Part shown: positions 24,460 through 32,979 of the stretch, piece after piece
How the letters are laid out: each line of letters starts with the position of its first letter
How positions within the stretch are numbered: the first letter of the stretch is position 1
Assembly: GCF_030123105.1 (NCBI RefSeq)
Contig: NZ_CP126095.1
Span: 248,001-312,000, forward strand
Direction: 5' to 3'
DNA from: Paenibacillus sp. G2S3
GTDB lineage: Bacteria; Bacillota; Bacilli; Paenibacillales; Paenibacillaceae
Length of the DNA stretch: 64,000 nucleotides
Program-made: the position numbers and the translations under genes
The notes under the pieces: generated by a model
What the model saw: only the letters and a program-made list of their open reading frames with translations
What the model was told of the DNA's origin: nothing
Database searches by the model: none

Positions 24460-25686
24460 ATGCAATTGCAAAAAATATTCGTGAACGGTGAGAGATTAAA
24501 GAATACGATTGAGGCATTTGCGGATTTTGGGCGTACAGATAACAACGGCGTGACCCGCTTATCGCTGACGGAAGAGGATGGTAAGGTTCGGAATTATTTT
24601 TGCGCTTGCTGTGAAGAGCTGGGGATGTCTGTGAAGGTGGATGACATGGGTACGATGTACGCTACGCTTGCGGGTGTAGCATCTGGGCCTCCTATTGTAA
24701 TCGGTTCGCATATGGATACCGTGAAAAAAGGCGGCAGATTCGATGGCGTATTAGGCGTGATCGCTGGACTAGAGGTGGTGCGCACACTCGTGGATCACGG
24801 AATAAAGCCGAAGCTACCAGTGACCATTATGAATTTCACAAATGAAGAAGGAGCTCGCTTCGAGCCTTCGATGATGGCCTCTGGTGTGCTGTCCGGGAAG
24901 TTCGATAAGACGACAATGCTGAATAAAAAAGATCCGGAGGGCATTACTTTTGGAGAAGCGCTCGAGAAAAGTGGGTATAAGGGAGAAACGAGCAATCGTA
25001 TTACCGAAGCCACTGCTTATTTAGAGCTTCATATCGAGCAAGGTCCTGTGCTAGAACAAGAAGAAGTGTCGATTGGTCTGGTGGACTGTGTAGTTGGCAT
25101 GGCCTGTTATGAGATTGAGGTGACGGGGGAATCGGATCACGCAGGCACCACGCCTATGGCGATGCGTAAGGATGCCTTGTTCGCAGCCACGGATCTGATC
25201 ACGGAACTGCGAAGCAAGCTGAGTGTGCTCGACTCCGAGCTGGTGTATACCATGGGCAGAATGAATGTGCTTCCTAATATTCATACCGTCATTCCCAATA
25301 AAGTGATCTTCACGATTGAGGCTAGACATAAAGATATGGAGCTTGTCCGTGAGGTGGAAGCCATTATCCATGGTTTGCCGGAGAGTCTGGTGGACTGCGA
25401 AGTGAGTAAGACCAAGCTTTGGGGCAGAGAGACTGTTTGGTTTGATCGGGGCGTGTGTGATTTAGTGGAGCAAGCGACACAAGTCTTGGGCTATTCTAAT
25501 CGGAAGATCGCAAGTGGCGCAGGGCATGATGCTCAGTTCGTAGCCAGCTTTCTACCATCGGCTATGGTGTTTGTACCTAGTGTGAAGGGCAAAAGTCATT
25601 GTGAAGAGGAGCTTACCTCCTATGAAGACTGTGAAAAAGGGGTAAATGTAATCTTAGAAACGGTGATGTTATTGCTGTCAAAATAG
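24460..25686 (+). CDS. M20 family amidohydrolase (hydantoinase/carbamoylase type)
   Basis: Zinc-dependent amidohydrolase of 408 residues, similar to N-carbamoyl-L-amino-acid hydrolases and allantoate amidohydrolases. Metal and active-site motifs are GSHMDTVKKGGRFDG (His and Asp), NEEGARF (Glu pair), LHIEQGPVLE (His) and GAGHDAQFVA (His); the dimerisation domain has ESDHAGTTPM. The ATG at 24460 follows GGAGGGG. No hydantoinase, allantoinase or uricase gene is nearby, so the exact substrate is open. A terminator follows at 25751. Confidence 0.88.
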   Translation: MQLQKIFVNGERLKNTIEAFADFGRTDNNGVTRLSLTEEDGKVRNYFCACCEELGMSVKVDDMGTMYATLAGVASGPPIVIGSHMDTVKKGGRFDGVLGVIAGLEVVRTLVDHGIKPKLPVTIMNFTNEEGARFEPSMMASGVLSGKFDKTTMLNKKDPEGITFGEALEKSGYKGETSNRITEATAYLELHIEQGPVLEQEEVSIGLVDCVVGMACYEIEVTGESDHAGTTPMAMRKDALFAATDLITELRSKLSVLDSELVYTMGRMNVLPNIHTVIPNKVIFTIEARHKDMELVREVEAIIHGLPESLVDCEVSKTKLWGRETVWFDRGVCDLVEQATQVLGYSNRKIASGAGHDAQFVASFLPSAMVFVPSVKGKSHCEEELTSYEDCEKGVNVILETVMLLLSK

Positions 25687-25750
25687 TACGCGTCACTTAA
25701 TATGACATTCCGTAATGGTAGTAGTGCTTTAATTTCATACAAAATCGTCA

Positions 25751-25779
25751 AAAAGACATTCTAAGGGGTGTCTTTTTTT
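25751..25779 (+). terminator. Rho-independent terminator after the amidohydrolase gene
   Basis: AAAGACA at 25752-25758 pairs with TGTCTTT at 25769-25775 and runs into a seven-T tract. Confidence 0.85.
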
Positions 25780-25851
25780 ATGAGATAATAAAGAGGGTTG
25801 TGTTGGGTACCAAATGAACCTGAATTTGATGGGCGGTTTAAGGGAAATCCT

Positions 25852-25867
25852 TTGTGTAAAAACACAA
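25852..25867. promoter_or_regulatory. Palindrome upstream of ald, possible activator site
   Basis: TTGTGT and ACACAA form perfect six-base arms around AAAA, 99 bases upstream of the ald start. TAATAT at 25878-25883 could be a -10 box. In Bacillus subtilis ald is activated by the PucR-type regulator AdeR in response to alanine, and an AdeR-like gene follows here, so the palindrome is a reasonable binding site (inference). Confidence 0.45.
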
Positions 25868-25965
25868 TGATGATAGATAATATTTTAATTTTTTACCAAA
25901 TTGGGAATACTAAACGTATGTTATCATTCTTTACATAAGGGATCTACATTAGACGGGAGAGATGA

Positions 25966-27102
25966 ATGATGATTATCGCAGTGCCTAAAGAAATTAAAAA
26001 TAATGAGAATCGTGTAGCCATAACACCTGCGGGTGTAGTTAGCCTTATTAAAGAAGGACATCAAGTGCTGGTGGAAGCAGGGGCTGGTGTGGGAAGTGGG
26101 TTTCCAAACGAAGAGTATGCTTCTGCTGGAGCACAGCTGATTCAGGATGCAGCTACGGTTTGGAGCTCCGCAGAAATGGTGATGAAAGTGAAAGAACCGC
26201 TGGAAAGCGAGTACCCCTATTTCCGTCCAGGCCTTATTTTGTTCACGTATCTGCATCTTGCACCAGAGCCTTCTTTGGCCGCTGCGCTCAAAGACAAGGG
26301 TGTCTTTGCCATCGGATATGAGACGGTCGTTCATGAACGTACCTTGCCACTATTAACACCGATGAGTGAAGTTGCGGGCCGGATGTCTGTTCAGCTGGGC
26401 GCTCAGTTCTTGCAAAAAAACTATGGCGGACAAGGGATTCTTCTCTCCGGTGTTCCCGGGGTTAGTCGTGGCAAAGTTAGCATTATCGGTGGTGGAGTAG
26501 TAGGTACAAACGCTGCAAAAATGGCTATCGGTTTGGGTGCTGATGTTACAATTGTTGACCTTAGTGCGGAAAGATTGCGTCAATTAGATGATATTTTTGG
26601 GGCACAGATTAACACGCTGATCTCGAACCCTTACAATATTGCCAAAGTGGTAGCTGAGGCAGATCTGTTGGTAGGTGCGGTGTTGATTCCGGGTGCAAAA
26701 GCACCGAAGCTGGTTACAGAAGAAATGGTCAAGACTATGAAGCCGGGATCGGTGATTGTCGATGTGGCCATTGACCAAGGTGGTATCGTAGAAACGATTG
26801 ACAGAGTGACAACACATGATAATCCTGTATTTATCAAGCACGGCGTGCTGCATTATTCTGTAGCTAATATGCCGGGGGCTGTTGCTAAAACCTCGACGAT
26901 CGCTTTAACTAATGTCACCGTGCCATACGCCCTTCAAATTGCCAAAAAAGGCGTGATCAAGGCGATTCAAGATAATGCTGGCCTAAGAAGCGGTGTGAAT
27001 GTGGCTAATGGCAAGATCACCTGCCAAGCCGTGGCTGAAGCACTTGGCGAGCAACATTTTACGGTAGAACAAGCCATGGAGCAGACGTTCACGATGAGCT
27101 AA
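25966..27102 (+). CDS. ald: Alanine dehydrogenase
   Basis: NAD-dependent L-alanine dehydrogenase, 378 residues, which converts alanine to pyruvate and ammonia and supports growth on alanine and sporulation. It shows the AlaDH N-terminal [19 protein letters not shown], the substrate-site segments MVMKVKEP (Lys) and TYLHLAPEP (His), the Rossmann fold [16 protein letters not shown] with the aspartate of TIVDLS, and [21 protein letters not shown] sequence precedes two consecutive ATG codons; either may be used. Single-gene unit with its own terminator; an AdeR-like regulator lies 1 kb downstream. Confidence 0.96.
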   Translation: MMIIAVPKEIKNNENRVAITPAGVVSLIKEGHQVLVEAGAGVGSGFPNEEYASAGAQLIQDAATVWSSAEMVMKVKEPLESEYPYFRPGLILFTYLHLAPEPSLAAALKDKGVFAIGYETVVHERTLPLLTPMSEVAGRMSVQLGAQFLQKNYGGQGILLSGVPGVSRGKVSIIGGGVVGTNAAKMAIGLGADVTIVDLSAERLRQLDDIFGAQINTLISNPYNIAKVVAEADLLVGAVLIPGAKAPKLVTEEMVKTMKPGSVIVDVAIDQGGIVETIDRVTTHDNPVFIKHGVLHYSVANMPGAVAKTSTIALTNVTVPYALQIAKKGVIKAIQDNAGLRSGVNVANGKITCQAVAEALGEQHFTVEQAMEQTFTMS

Positions 27103-27164
27103 ATAGAGCTAAATTGAGATGAATAGATGCGTTCCAAATGAGTGGTGATATTTAGGGACAATAG

Positions 27165-27200
27165 ACAGCGAATTCCCGCTTTGGGAGTTTGCTGTTTGTT
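27165..27200 (+). terminator. Terminator of ald
   Basis: Arms ACAGCGAATTCCC (27165-27177) and GGGAGTTTGCTGT (27183-27195) form a hairpin with two mismatches, followed by a T-rich TTGTTGTTT. Confidence 0.75.
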
Positions 27201-27600
27201 GTTTCTGGGAGTAATATTTTCGGCTCAGTTCGATGTGGGGAGGATCTGGCAGAAGTCTGCTAGTTTGATCTAGGAGGTAGCTAGGAGTGGCCTCAGTGTG
27301 CTAGATCCAGCAGAGATCTACTAGTTCGGTGTTAAAGGCTGTAGGACTGCGTTATGAAGATCGTTGGATCGGGTGGATGTGTGTTGGTGGGTGTTAAAAG
27401 TAGCTGAGTTGTATAGTGGTGTGCCTAGATACAGTGGATGTTACTAGCGCTGTGCTAAAGGTGGATAGACAACGTAGAAGTTGGTTGGAATTCGATCAAA
27501 ACCAGCTAGTTTCAACTATGTGCAGCTTGATTTGGCTAGTTACTGCTTAATTTAGTTAGTATTTGGTTTTTTGTTACGGTGAGAGATTTGTTGAAGATGA
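27201..27600. other. Noncoding G-rich stretch, degenerate
   Basis: No plausible ORF on either strand. From about 27230 to 27480 the plus strand is rich in G and T and contains scattered near-repeats of CTAG, GATCTA and GTGGATG. This looks like decayed sequence rather than a gene or RNA that I can name. It is the first part of a 1 kb gap between ald and the PucR-type regulator. Confidence 0.5.
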
Positions 27601-27789
27601 TTTTTAGGGAAATCCCCCCTATAAATTACGCGAAAAAAGCTTGAAACGCTATTTTTAGGAAATTTCTCCCTATAAATACGAAGAATATACCCAATAATAA
27701 CCTGATCGGTTGAATATTAGGGAGTTTTTCCCTGATTAGTAGTAAACCAAGTCTAAAATACAGAATTTTAGGGAGGAATTCCCTAAAAA
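27601..27789. repeat. Four spaced stem-loop repeats of TTTTAGGGA...TCCCTAAAA type
   Basis: Four short inverted repeats share the plan TTTTAGGGA, a few bases, TCCCTAAAA: at about 27601-27625, 27652-27676, 27713-27738 and 27765-27789. The last is the most perfect (TTTTAGGGA, GGAAT, TCCCTAAAA); the others carry one to three changes. Spacing is about 50-60 bases. No ORF is present. They look like a small repeat family occupying intergenic space. Confidence 0.7.
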
Positions 27790-27828
27790 CTCTAAAGGGG
27801 CTCTATCAAGTAGCGGTTTATGTACTGT

Positions 27829-28010
27829 CGCGCCACTCCGTCACGCCGTAACCCGCATCAACGAAGACGGCAACTCCGTCCCACGCCACTCCATAACCCC
27901 CGCCATTCCGCAACCAACGTAACCTGTACTCAGCAAAGACGCCCCCACGCAACTCTATAACCTCGTAACTCCTCCACCCGGCGATCTCAAGGTCCCGCCA
28001 GCTCGCCCCC
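27829..28010. repeat. C-rich degenerate repeats
   Basis: The plus strand is strongly C-rich and G-poor. CGCCACTCC recurs at 27831 and 27884, with a weaker CGCAACTCTATAACC at 27948, each followed by related CRTMACC and AARGACG segments at periods of about 53 and 64 bases. A 64-codon minus-strand frame crosses it but has no gene-like composition. The opposite strand bias of the stretch at 27230-27480 is notable. Confidence 0.5.
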
Positions 28011-28107
28011 ATCCCATTATCTTATAGTCAGCTAGGAGCACGCATACTATAATAAAATCACTCTAGAGTACAAGGTTCGGCTATTTTTTCAGGCAGGGGT
28101 GGGGCTA

Positions 28108-29367
28108 GTGACGGAAAAGGATCCATTGTTTGATCGTTTCTTCGATAGTATGGAATCGTTGGCGGATGCGATTAGTGAATCTCTTCAATCCCAAGTTACG
28201 ATTGAGGACAGCAATCATCATGTGATCGGATACAGCTCCCATCAATTTGAGAGTGATTCCGCGAGAATTTCGACCATTATTGGAAAGCGCGTGCCTAACG
28301 CTGTCATTATTGGCTTGCGCAAGAAGGGGATTATGCAGCAGCTTGAGAGCGCTACACGTCCGATTCGGATTCCTGCGGTCATGGAGGTAGGTCTTGGCCC
28401 CCGACTCGCTATTTGCATCAAACATCAGAAGGAAATACTCGGGTACATATGGGTAGTGGATGCAGGCAATCTAGTTGAAGGACACGCAGAGAATATTGTA
28501 GAGAAAGCGGCGGCCATTGTTGGTCGTTATATATTGAAGCAACGGGGTTGGAAGACGAAGCAGGAGAAAACGCAGGAGGATTTTTTCTGGAAGCTGCTCA
28601 CCTCCCATTACGACAATGAAGCGAATATCAAGCAGGATGCGGAAGTTTGGTCGATTCTTTTGCCGGACAAATTTTATATTAGCGTGTTTGAGAGTGACAA
28701 GGTCATCAATGACCACTTCGTACTTCGGTTTCGGCAAACTATGACCTCCTATCCGGGGCTGAAATTATTGTTTCTGACTGCTGAGCACAATCGGTTAATT
28801 ATATTGTTTTCATTCAGCTTTCGCATGGAAGGGACGGGTGGTCTGTATTCGTTCATGCACAAAATTATCGAGGATATGCGTAAGAGTGAGAACTGTATGC
28901 TGGCTGCAGGCTGTAGCCTGGATTACACTGAATATATGTCGGCAGCCATTGCGTACTGGGAAGCGGGTTCCATTCTGGAAATCAAGAAGCTGCTGCCTTT
29001 TCATGGCCGAGAGTTACTATTGTATGAGGATATTGGATTTTGGGCGTATGTTCCGGCTATTATAGAGCAAAAACGTAGTCGGACCCGTAAAAGTCCTTTA
29101 CTGTATCCGCTAAAAGAGCATGATCGCGAGCATAAAAGTGATTTTCTAAAAACGATTGCCGTTTATTTATCACTCAGTGGAAACTTGAAGGAATCCGCCG
29201 CTTTTTTACATATTCATACCAACACATTGCTGTACAGATTAAATCGCATAGCAGAGATTACGGGAAAAAGCTTAAAGGATACGGGATACCGCACTTCTAT
29301 ATATTTGGATATTTTGACGGAAGAGACCAGGCAGCTCAATCAGTGGTTTGTTGAGTCAGGGGAATAA
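28108..29367 (+). CDS. PucR/CdaR-family regulator, AdeR-like
   Basis: Transcription factor of 419 residues. The N-terminal half is a ligand-sensing region (DRFFDSMESLADAISESLQS, then a GAF-like part); the C-terminus has the PucR-type helix-turn-helix SGNLKESAAFLHIHTNTLLY followed by RLNRIAEITG. In B. subtilis the homologous AdeR activates ald in response to alanine, and position next to ald supports the same role here, although 1 kb of repeat-rich DNA lies between. The frame opens at GTG 28099; GTG 28108 is better spaced from AGGGGTGGGG. Confidence 0.82.
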   Translation: MTEKDPLFDRFFDSMESLADAISESLQSQVTIEDSNHHVIGYSSHQFESDSARISTIIGKRVPNAVIIGLRKKGIMQQLESATRPIRIPAVMEVGLGPRLAICIKHQKEILGYIWVVDAGNLVEGHAENIVEKAAAIVGRYILKQRGWKTKQEKTQEDFFWKLLTSHYDNEANIKQDAEVWSILLPDKFYISVFESDKVINDHFVLRFRQTMTSYPGLKLLFLTAEHNRLIILFSFSFRMEGTGGLYSFMHKIIEDMRKSENCMLAAGCSLDYTEYMSAAIAYWEAGSILEIKKLLPFHGRELLLYEDIGFWAYVPAIIEQKRSRTRKSPLLYPLKEHDREHKSDFLKTIAVYLSLSGNLKESAAFLHIHTNTLLYRLNRIAEITGKSLKDTGYRTSIYLDILTEETRQLNQWFVESGE

Positions 29368-29445
29368 AATGAATTAAGCACCAACTGGGCAGCGAACACG
29401 TACAATAACCTATATTTAGAACCTATAATATTGGAGGGACTAAGC

Positions 29446-30174
29446 ATGGTGAAGGAAGTTCGTTCACCCGATGCCCTTGACTTTGAACGGAAAATGAGAG
29501 ACAGCATCGTGGAATCGGCGGAAGCTTTAAATAACAGTGGAGCGGATTTTGCAACATTTGATGAGTCGCGCTGCAACCCGCAGTTTTGGACGCGTACAGA
29601 TATTGGAGGACTACAGCTGAACGCTGGTGTGGCGCCTTCGGTGGGGATTAAAGACATTTTTCAGAACGGACATTTATATGCCTTCGAATGCGCAACAGCC
29701 ATGGTCATTGTTATGTACAGAGCGACAATTGAGGCTATAGGTGAAGAAGACTTTAATAAGTATTTTAAGGATTTATTTTTATGGGACTGGAACTACGACG
29801 AGAATCTACGCTTAATTACGAACTATAATAAGGATCAGATGCTGCGGGGAGATATTGTGTATTTCAGGAATCCAGATCATGCGCCTAGCAAGCCAGAATG
29901 GCAGGGTGAGAATGCTGTTAAGCTTGAAGAAGACCTGTTCTATGGCCACGGCATTGGGATCACCACTGTTGAAGTCATCATAGCCTCTCTTAATGAGGAA
30001 AGATCGCCCGGAAGCAATACCTCAGCTTTTCTTACGAATGAGTCGATACATCCTGATTTTAATTATTTACAGCAACTATCTACAGGTTCTGTCTTACCCA
30101 TGGCGGAAAATAGAGGCTCCCAGTGTACTGTTTTTTCAAGAATAGGGACTAGAAGCTATATTTATAAGATCTAG
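29446..30174 (+). CDS. tgl: Protein-glutamine gamma-glutamyltransferase (spore coat transglutaminase)
   Basis: Cross-links spore coat proteins through epsilon-(gamma-glutamyl)lysine bonds during late sporulation. The 242-residue length matches bacillar Tgl (about 245). Family segments are CNPQFWTRTDIGG, the catalytic cysteine in AFECATAMVIVMYRA, FKDLFLWDWNYD and NPDHAPSKPEWQGENAVKL, with FYGHGIGI containing the histidine expected in the active site. The ATG at 29446 has TTGGAGGG eight bases upstream. Mother-cell sigma factor control is expected, but I could not define the promoter. Confidence 0.93.
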   Translation: MVKEVRSPDALDFERKMRDSIVESAEALNNSGADFATFDESRCNPQFWTRTDIGGLQLNAGVAPSVGIKDIFQNGHLYAFECATAMVIVMYRATIEAIGEEDFNKYFKDLFLWDWNYDENLRLITNYNKDQMLRGDIVYFRNPDHAPSKPEWQGENAVKLEEDLFYGHGIGITTVEVIIASLNEERSPGSNTSAFLTNESIHPDFNYLQQLSTGSVLPMAENRGSQCTVFSRIGTRSYIYKI

Positions 30175-30212
30175 CAGCTAAGAGGGTGCTAAGAAGAGCT
30201 ATCTTCCTGAAA

Positions 30213-30247
30213 AAAAATCCCGGACCTCCGATAAGGTCCGGGATTTA
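30213..30247 (-). terminator. Terminator between tgl and hflX
   Basis: AAATCCCGGACCT and AGGTCCGGGATTT form a thirteen-base perfect stem. The minus strand continues into a T-run, so it primarily ends hflX transcription; the plus side, for tgl, has only a short T tract. Confidence 0.88.
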
Positions 30248-30261
30248 CTGTGTCCAATAGC

Positions 30262-31527
30262 CTAAAGCTCAACAAAGTCGTTGCGGAATTTCTCGAAATC
30301 AGATTTTCTGCATTCTAGCGCAAGCCGTGTGCCTGTTTCTTCATAGCTAGTGGATTGAACATGGGCATGCTCGTTGAAATAGGAGACCACATTGCCACGA
30401 TCGAATGGAATCAGAATTTCACACTGTACATAATCCGTAAACACATGGCTGCGAATCAGACTTGTAAGTTCAGCCATTCCACTATTTTGTTTGGCAGAGA
30501 GATAGACGTTGTCACCCTCAAGGTGAGGGTAAGGCAAGTCAGTTAGGTCAGCTTTGTTGTAAGCATAAACCGTTGGAATTTGGTCTGCGCCGAGTGCTTT
30601 TAACGTCTCATCGGTAACGGCCATATGCTGCTCATGCTGCGGATCGGAAATATCGACTACGTGAATCAATAAGTCCGCTTCGGTCACCTCTTCGAGCGTG
30701 GAGCGGAAGGCTTTGACCAGGTGATGGGGAAGCTGGCTGACGAATCCGACGGTATCTGTTAATAAAAAGGTTTTGTGATCCGGTAGCTCAATGCTCCGAA
30801 CGGATGTCTCCAGCGTAGCAAATAACATATCCTTGGCGAACACCTGCTTATTAGAGCCGGGATGATACATCTCCACCATCACATTCATTAAGCTGGACTT
30901 GCCGGTGTTCGTATAGCCGACGAGGCAGACAACAGGAACCTCATTCTTATGCCGCTGCTTCCGCTGAATTTGGCGTCTGGCCACTTGCTGTTGAAGCTCA
31001 ACCTGTAGCGCTGAAATCCGTTCTTCAATTCTTCTGCGATCCAGCTCCAGCTTGGTTTCACCAGCGCCTCTGTTCTTCAGACCAGAACCACCGCCCTGTC
31101 TGCCGAGGGATTCTCGAAGACCTGTCAAGCGGGGCAGCATATACTGCAGCTTGGCTACTTCTACTTGCAGCTGTGCTTCTTTGGTCTTTGCTCTTTCCGC
31201 GAAAATATTCAGAATCAGAATCGTCCGGTCGATGACTTGACGGTCCAAAGAGGATTCCAAATTGCGAATCTGTGAAGGGGATAGCTCATCGTTAAAAATA
31301 ACAATAGGAGCATCATGCGCTTCTAGAAGCGCCGATAATTCTTGAATTTTGCCTGTTCCGATATAGTGGGAAGGGTTGATTCGACTCGCTTTTTGAGTAA
31401 GCTCTCCTACAACTTCTAGGTCACAGGCCGCAGCCAGATTAGTGAGTTCTTCCATCGAATAAGCGAAGTTTGTTTCGTTTTGTAGCTGGACACCGACTAT
31501 AATAGCTTTTTCTCGTAGTTGTTCCAT
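30262..31527 (-). CDS. hflX: HflX GTPase (ribosome-splitting factor)
   Basis: GTPase of 421 residues that binds stalled 70S ribosomes and splits them, known to matter in heat and antibiotic stress. The N-terminal HflX domain (IIVGVQLQNE to FNDELSPSQIRNLE) precedes the GTPase domain: G1 GYTNTGKSS, G3 DTVGF and G4 NKADL. The glycine-rich linker SLGRQGGGSGLKNRGAGETK is characteristic. The ATG at 31527 has GGAGG eleven bases upstream; the frame opens at 31572, but that extension crosses an intrinsic terminator. A leader with a small ORF and this terminator suggests attenuation control (separate entries). Confidence 0.94.
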   Translation of the reverse strand: MEQLREKAIIVGVQLQNETNFAYSMEELTNLAAACDLEVVGELTQKASRINPSHYIGTGKIQELSALLEAHDAPIVIFNDELSPSQIRNLESSLDRQVIDRTILILNIFAERAKTKEAQLQVEVAKLQYMLPRLTGLRESLGRQGGGSGLKNRGAGETKLELDRRRIEERISALQVELQQQVARRQIQRKQRHKNEVPVVCLVGYTNTGKSSLMNVMVEMYHPGSNKQVFAKDMLFATLETSVRSIELPDHKTFLLTDTVGFVSQLPHHLVKAFRSTLEEVTEADLLIHVVDISDPQHEQHMAVTDETLKALGADQIPTVYAYNKADLTDLPYPHLEGDNVYLSAKQNSGMAELTSLIRSHVFTDYVQCEILIPFDRGNVVSYFNEHAHVQSTSYEETGTRLALECRKSDFEKFRNDFVEL

Positions 31528-31563
31528 ATATTTATTAATCCTCCAGTAGTAAATAGTAAACGC

Positions 31564-31588
31564 AAAAAACACAGGCCATCTGCCTGTG
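31564..31588 (-). terminator. Intrinsic terminator inside the hflX leader
   Basis: On the minus strand CACAGGC, loop AGATG, GCCTGTG is followed directly by six T residues. It ends 36 bases before the hflX start codon and after the presumed promoter, so full-length hflX mRNA requires read-through. No other minus-strand gene lies upstream that it could serve. Confidence 0.8.
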
Positions 31589-31589
31589 C

Positions 31590-31661
31590 TTACGGTTCGT
31601 TAGAGGACGTCAGAACAAATGTATAAGGAGAAGTCTCCGTTACAACATTTGGGTCTTCCAT
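31590..31661 (-). CDS. Candidate leader peptide of hflX
   Basis: A 23-codon ORF, MEDPNVVTETSPYTFVLTSS then NEP, whose TAA stop ends one base before the terminator stem. A ribosome paused at its last codons or stop would cover the ascending arm of the terminator and permit read-through into hflX. Weak point: no clear Shine-Dalgarno sequence precedes its ATG. A second, overlapping 17-codon ORF (31640-31693) starts upstream, also without a good ribosome binding site. Antibiotic-inducible attenuation is known for the Listeria HflX homologue HflXr, which makes this arrangement plausible. Confidence 0.4.
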   Translation of the reverse strand: MEDPNVVTETSPYTFVLTSSNEP

Positions 31662-31739
31662 AGATATATCGAAGCAAACAACGGCTCGGTCATAGGGGAA
31701 TGATAAATTAATCCCTTACGAGTAGTAGTTGGTTTAAAT

Positions 31740-31762
31740 TATAAGAAAGTATAAGTTTCACG
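31740..31762 (-). repeat. Repeated 23-base promoter-proximal element, copy 2
   Basis: Identical to 6960-6982. On the minus strand it runs CGTGAAAC, TTATACTTTC, TTATA and continues into a TATAAT hexamer that could be the hflX -10 box, about 75 bases upstream of the candidate leader ORF. Confidence 0.55.
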
Positions 31763-31790
31763 ATATACTTTATCCTTATAATTCTCACAT

Positions 31791-31827
31791 AAACGCTACC
31801 GTCCTTATAAGGACGCCGAAGGCGTTT
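31791..31827. repeat. Nested intergenic palindrome
   Basis: AAACGC and GCGTTT flank a perfect fourteen-base palindrome GTCCTTATAAGGAC (31801-31814). It adjoins the 23-base element, and the two may belong to one mobile or dispersed intergenic repeat. From here to about 32080 I see no gene; the stretch has a small CTCTGCACATGGGCAGAG hairpin near 31878 and an AT-rich region before the next gene. Confidence 0.6.
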
Positions 31828-32098
31828 TAGTTTGTTGGCTTCTATGGAGTTAAATGGGTAGACCAATCCTGAGTCCTCTGCACATGGGCAGAGCTTTAGC
31901 GCTATTCAATTAGCCGCGCAAAGTTCTAACTCGGATAAAGTCTATCACACGTAACCCTCCGTTCATAAAAAGTTAAGTCGAGTTTACCACATCCTTTATT
32001 TGGTGGCAAATCGGGGGTGGGGGTTACATCCAAGAATTCTAAAAATTGATTTCATAACATATAGATATAATTTGATATGAATAGGAGGTGTGAAGACA

Positions 32099-32893
32099 TT
32101 GCCTGTCCTCTCTACAAACACCATCATTAATTTACCTGTCGACGGTACTCGTCCAATAAATCAAGTTGTGATCAAAGTAGTTAACAATGGATCAGCTGGC
32201 GCGGCTTGTTATTTAACGGGTTTAGCCAATAGTGCAAGTCCTCAGACAGTCTTTATTGAAGAATTATTTGAGCTGCAATATCGGGAAACGTTAAGCAAGA
32301 CCTACCCTATTGTAGAGGATTTATTCCAATTTAATTTTGTGTATTCACAGGAGCAATTAAAGATTCAGGTTTTTCTTGTGGATGTGAACGGTGTATGGAC
32401 GGCCGTTAATCTGGAAGTGTTTCAAGTAAGCCGTATAACCTCGGAAATACGTGATAACGTATCGGTTACATCGTCCGACTTCGCAGCGATCAGCTTTATG
32501 AGGAGTCCTACCTTTACTATTCCACAAGGTCTTGCGGCTGAAATTAGACCGGCTGCTTTAGATATCCTATCCAAAAGACCTGTGCGTTATATGGTCGTTG
32601 CAGGTGGAACTCTGGATGGGACATTCGAGAATTTCCCTACACCAACTACGGATATTCCTGTCACGGACACAGCACTGCTAGTCAATTACACTTGCACTAC
32701 GGTCACGGGTGGAAAGGTAATTATGCAAGGTACAGGATCAGGGATCTCTGGTGCGTATGCAAATTTGGCCGTTAACTTGCTTAACGAGCGACTCTCTTAC
32801 GAGCTTCAGGATGAGCCGGTTACCCTGGTAGTGAACTCACTCTCAGGTGATGATGATCTCGCAGTCACCTTTAAGATGTCCGAGCAATGGTGA
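32099..32893 (+). CDS. Unknown protein, beta-rich
   Basis: I do not recognise this 264-residue protein. It lacks a signal peptide and membrane helices. The sequence is rich in Val, Thr and short beta-like stretches (INLPVDGTRPINQVVIKVVN, AACYLTGLANSAS, QTVFIEELFELQY), with a second half containing FTIPQGLAAEIRP and VMQGTG-like Gly/Ser turns. A spore-surface or structural role is possible but unsupported. The frame opens with GTG at 32090, only two bases from AGGAGG; the TTG at 32099 has better spacing. It stands alone before the TPP riboswitch. Confidence 0.65.
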   Translation: MPVLSTNTIINLPVDGTRPINQVVIKVVNNGSAGAACYLTGLANSASPQTVFIEELFELQYRETLSKTYPIVEDLFQFNFVYSQEQLKIQVFLVDVNGVWTAVNLEVFQVSRITSEIRDNVSVTSSDFAAISFMRSPTFTIPQGLAAEIRPAALDILSKRPVRYMVVAGGTLDGTFENFPTPTTDIPVTDTALLVNYTCTTVTGGKVIMQGTGSGISGAYANLAVNLLNERLSYELQDEPVTLVVNSLSGDDDLAVTFKMSEQW

Positions 32894-32979
32894 GCATTGC
32901 CGCGATAGGGATACCCAGGAAACGAAAATCATATTGTAAAAAGTTTACTTATGATATAAGTTATAGGAAGTTGAATCGC

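Noticed and set aside
25924..26334. 136-codon frame antisense to ald
   Set aside because: Shadow frame; ald is complete and unmistakable.
27818..28012. 64-codon minus-strand frame in the C-rich repeat
   Set aside because: Low-complexity, repeat-derived, no ribosome binding site and no family resemblance.
31740..31790. ECF sigma (TGAAAC...CGTA/CGTC) promoter within the repeated element
   Set aside because: TGAAAC is present but no CGT-type -10 lies at 16-17 bases in either copy.
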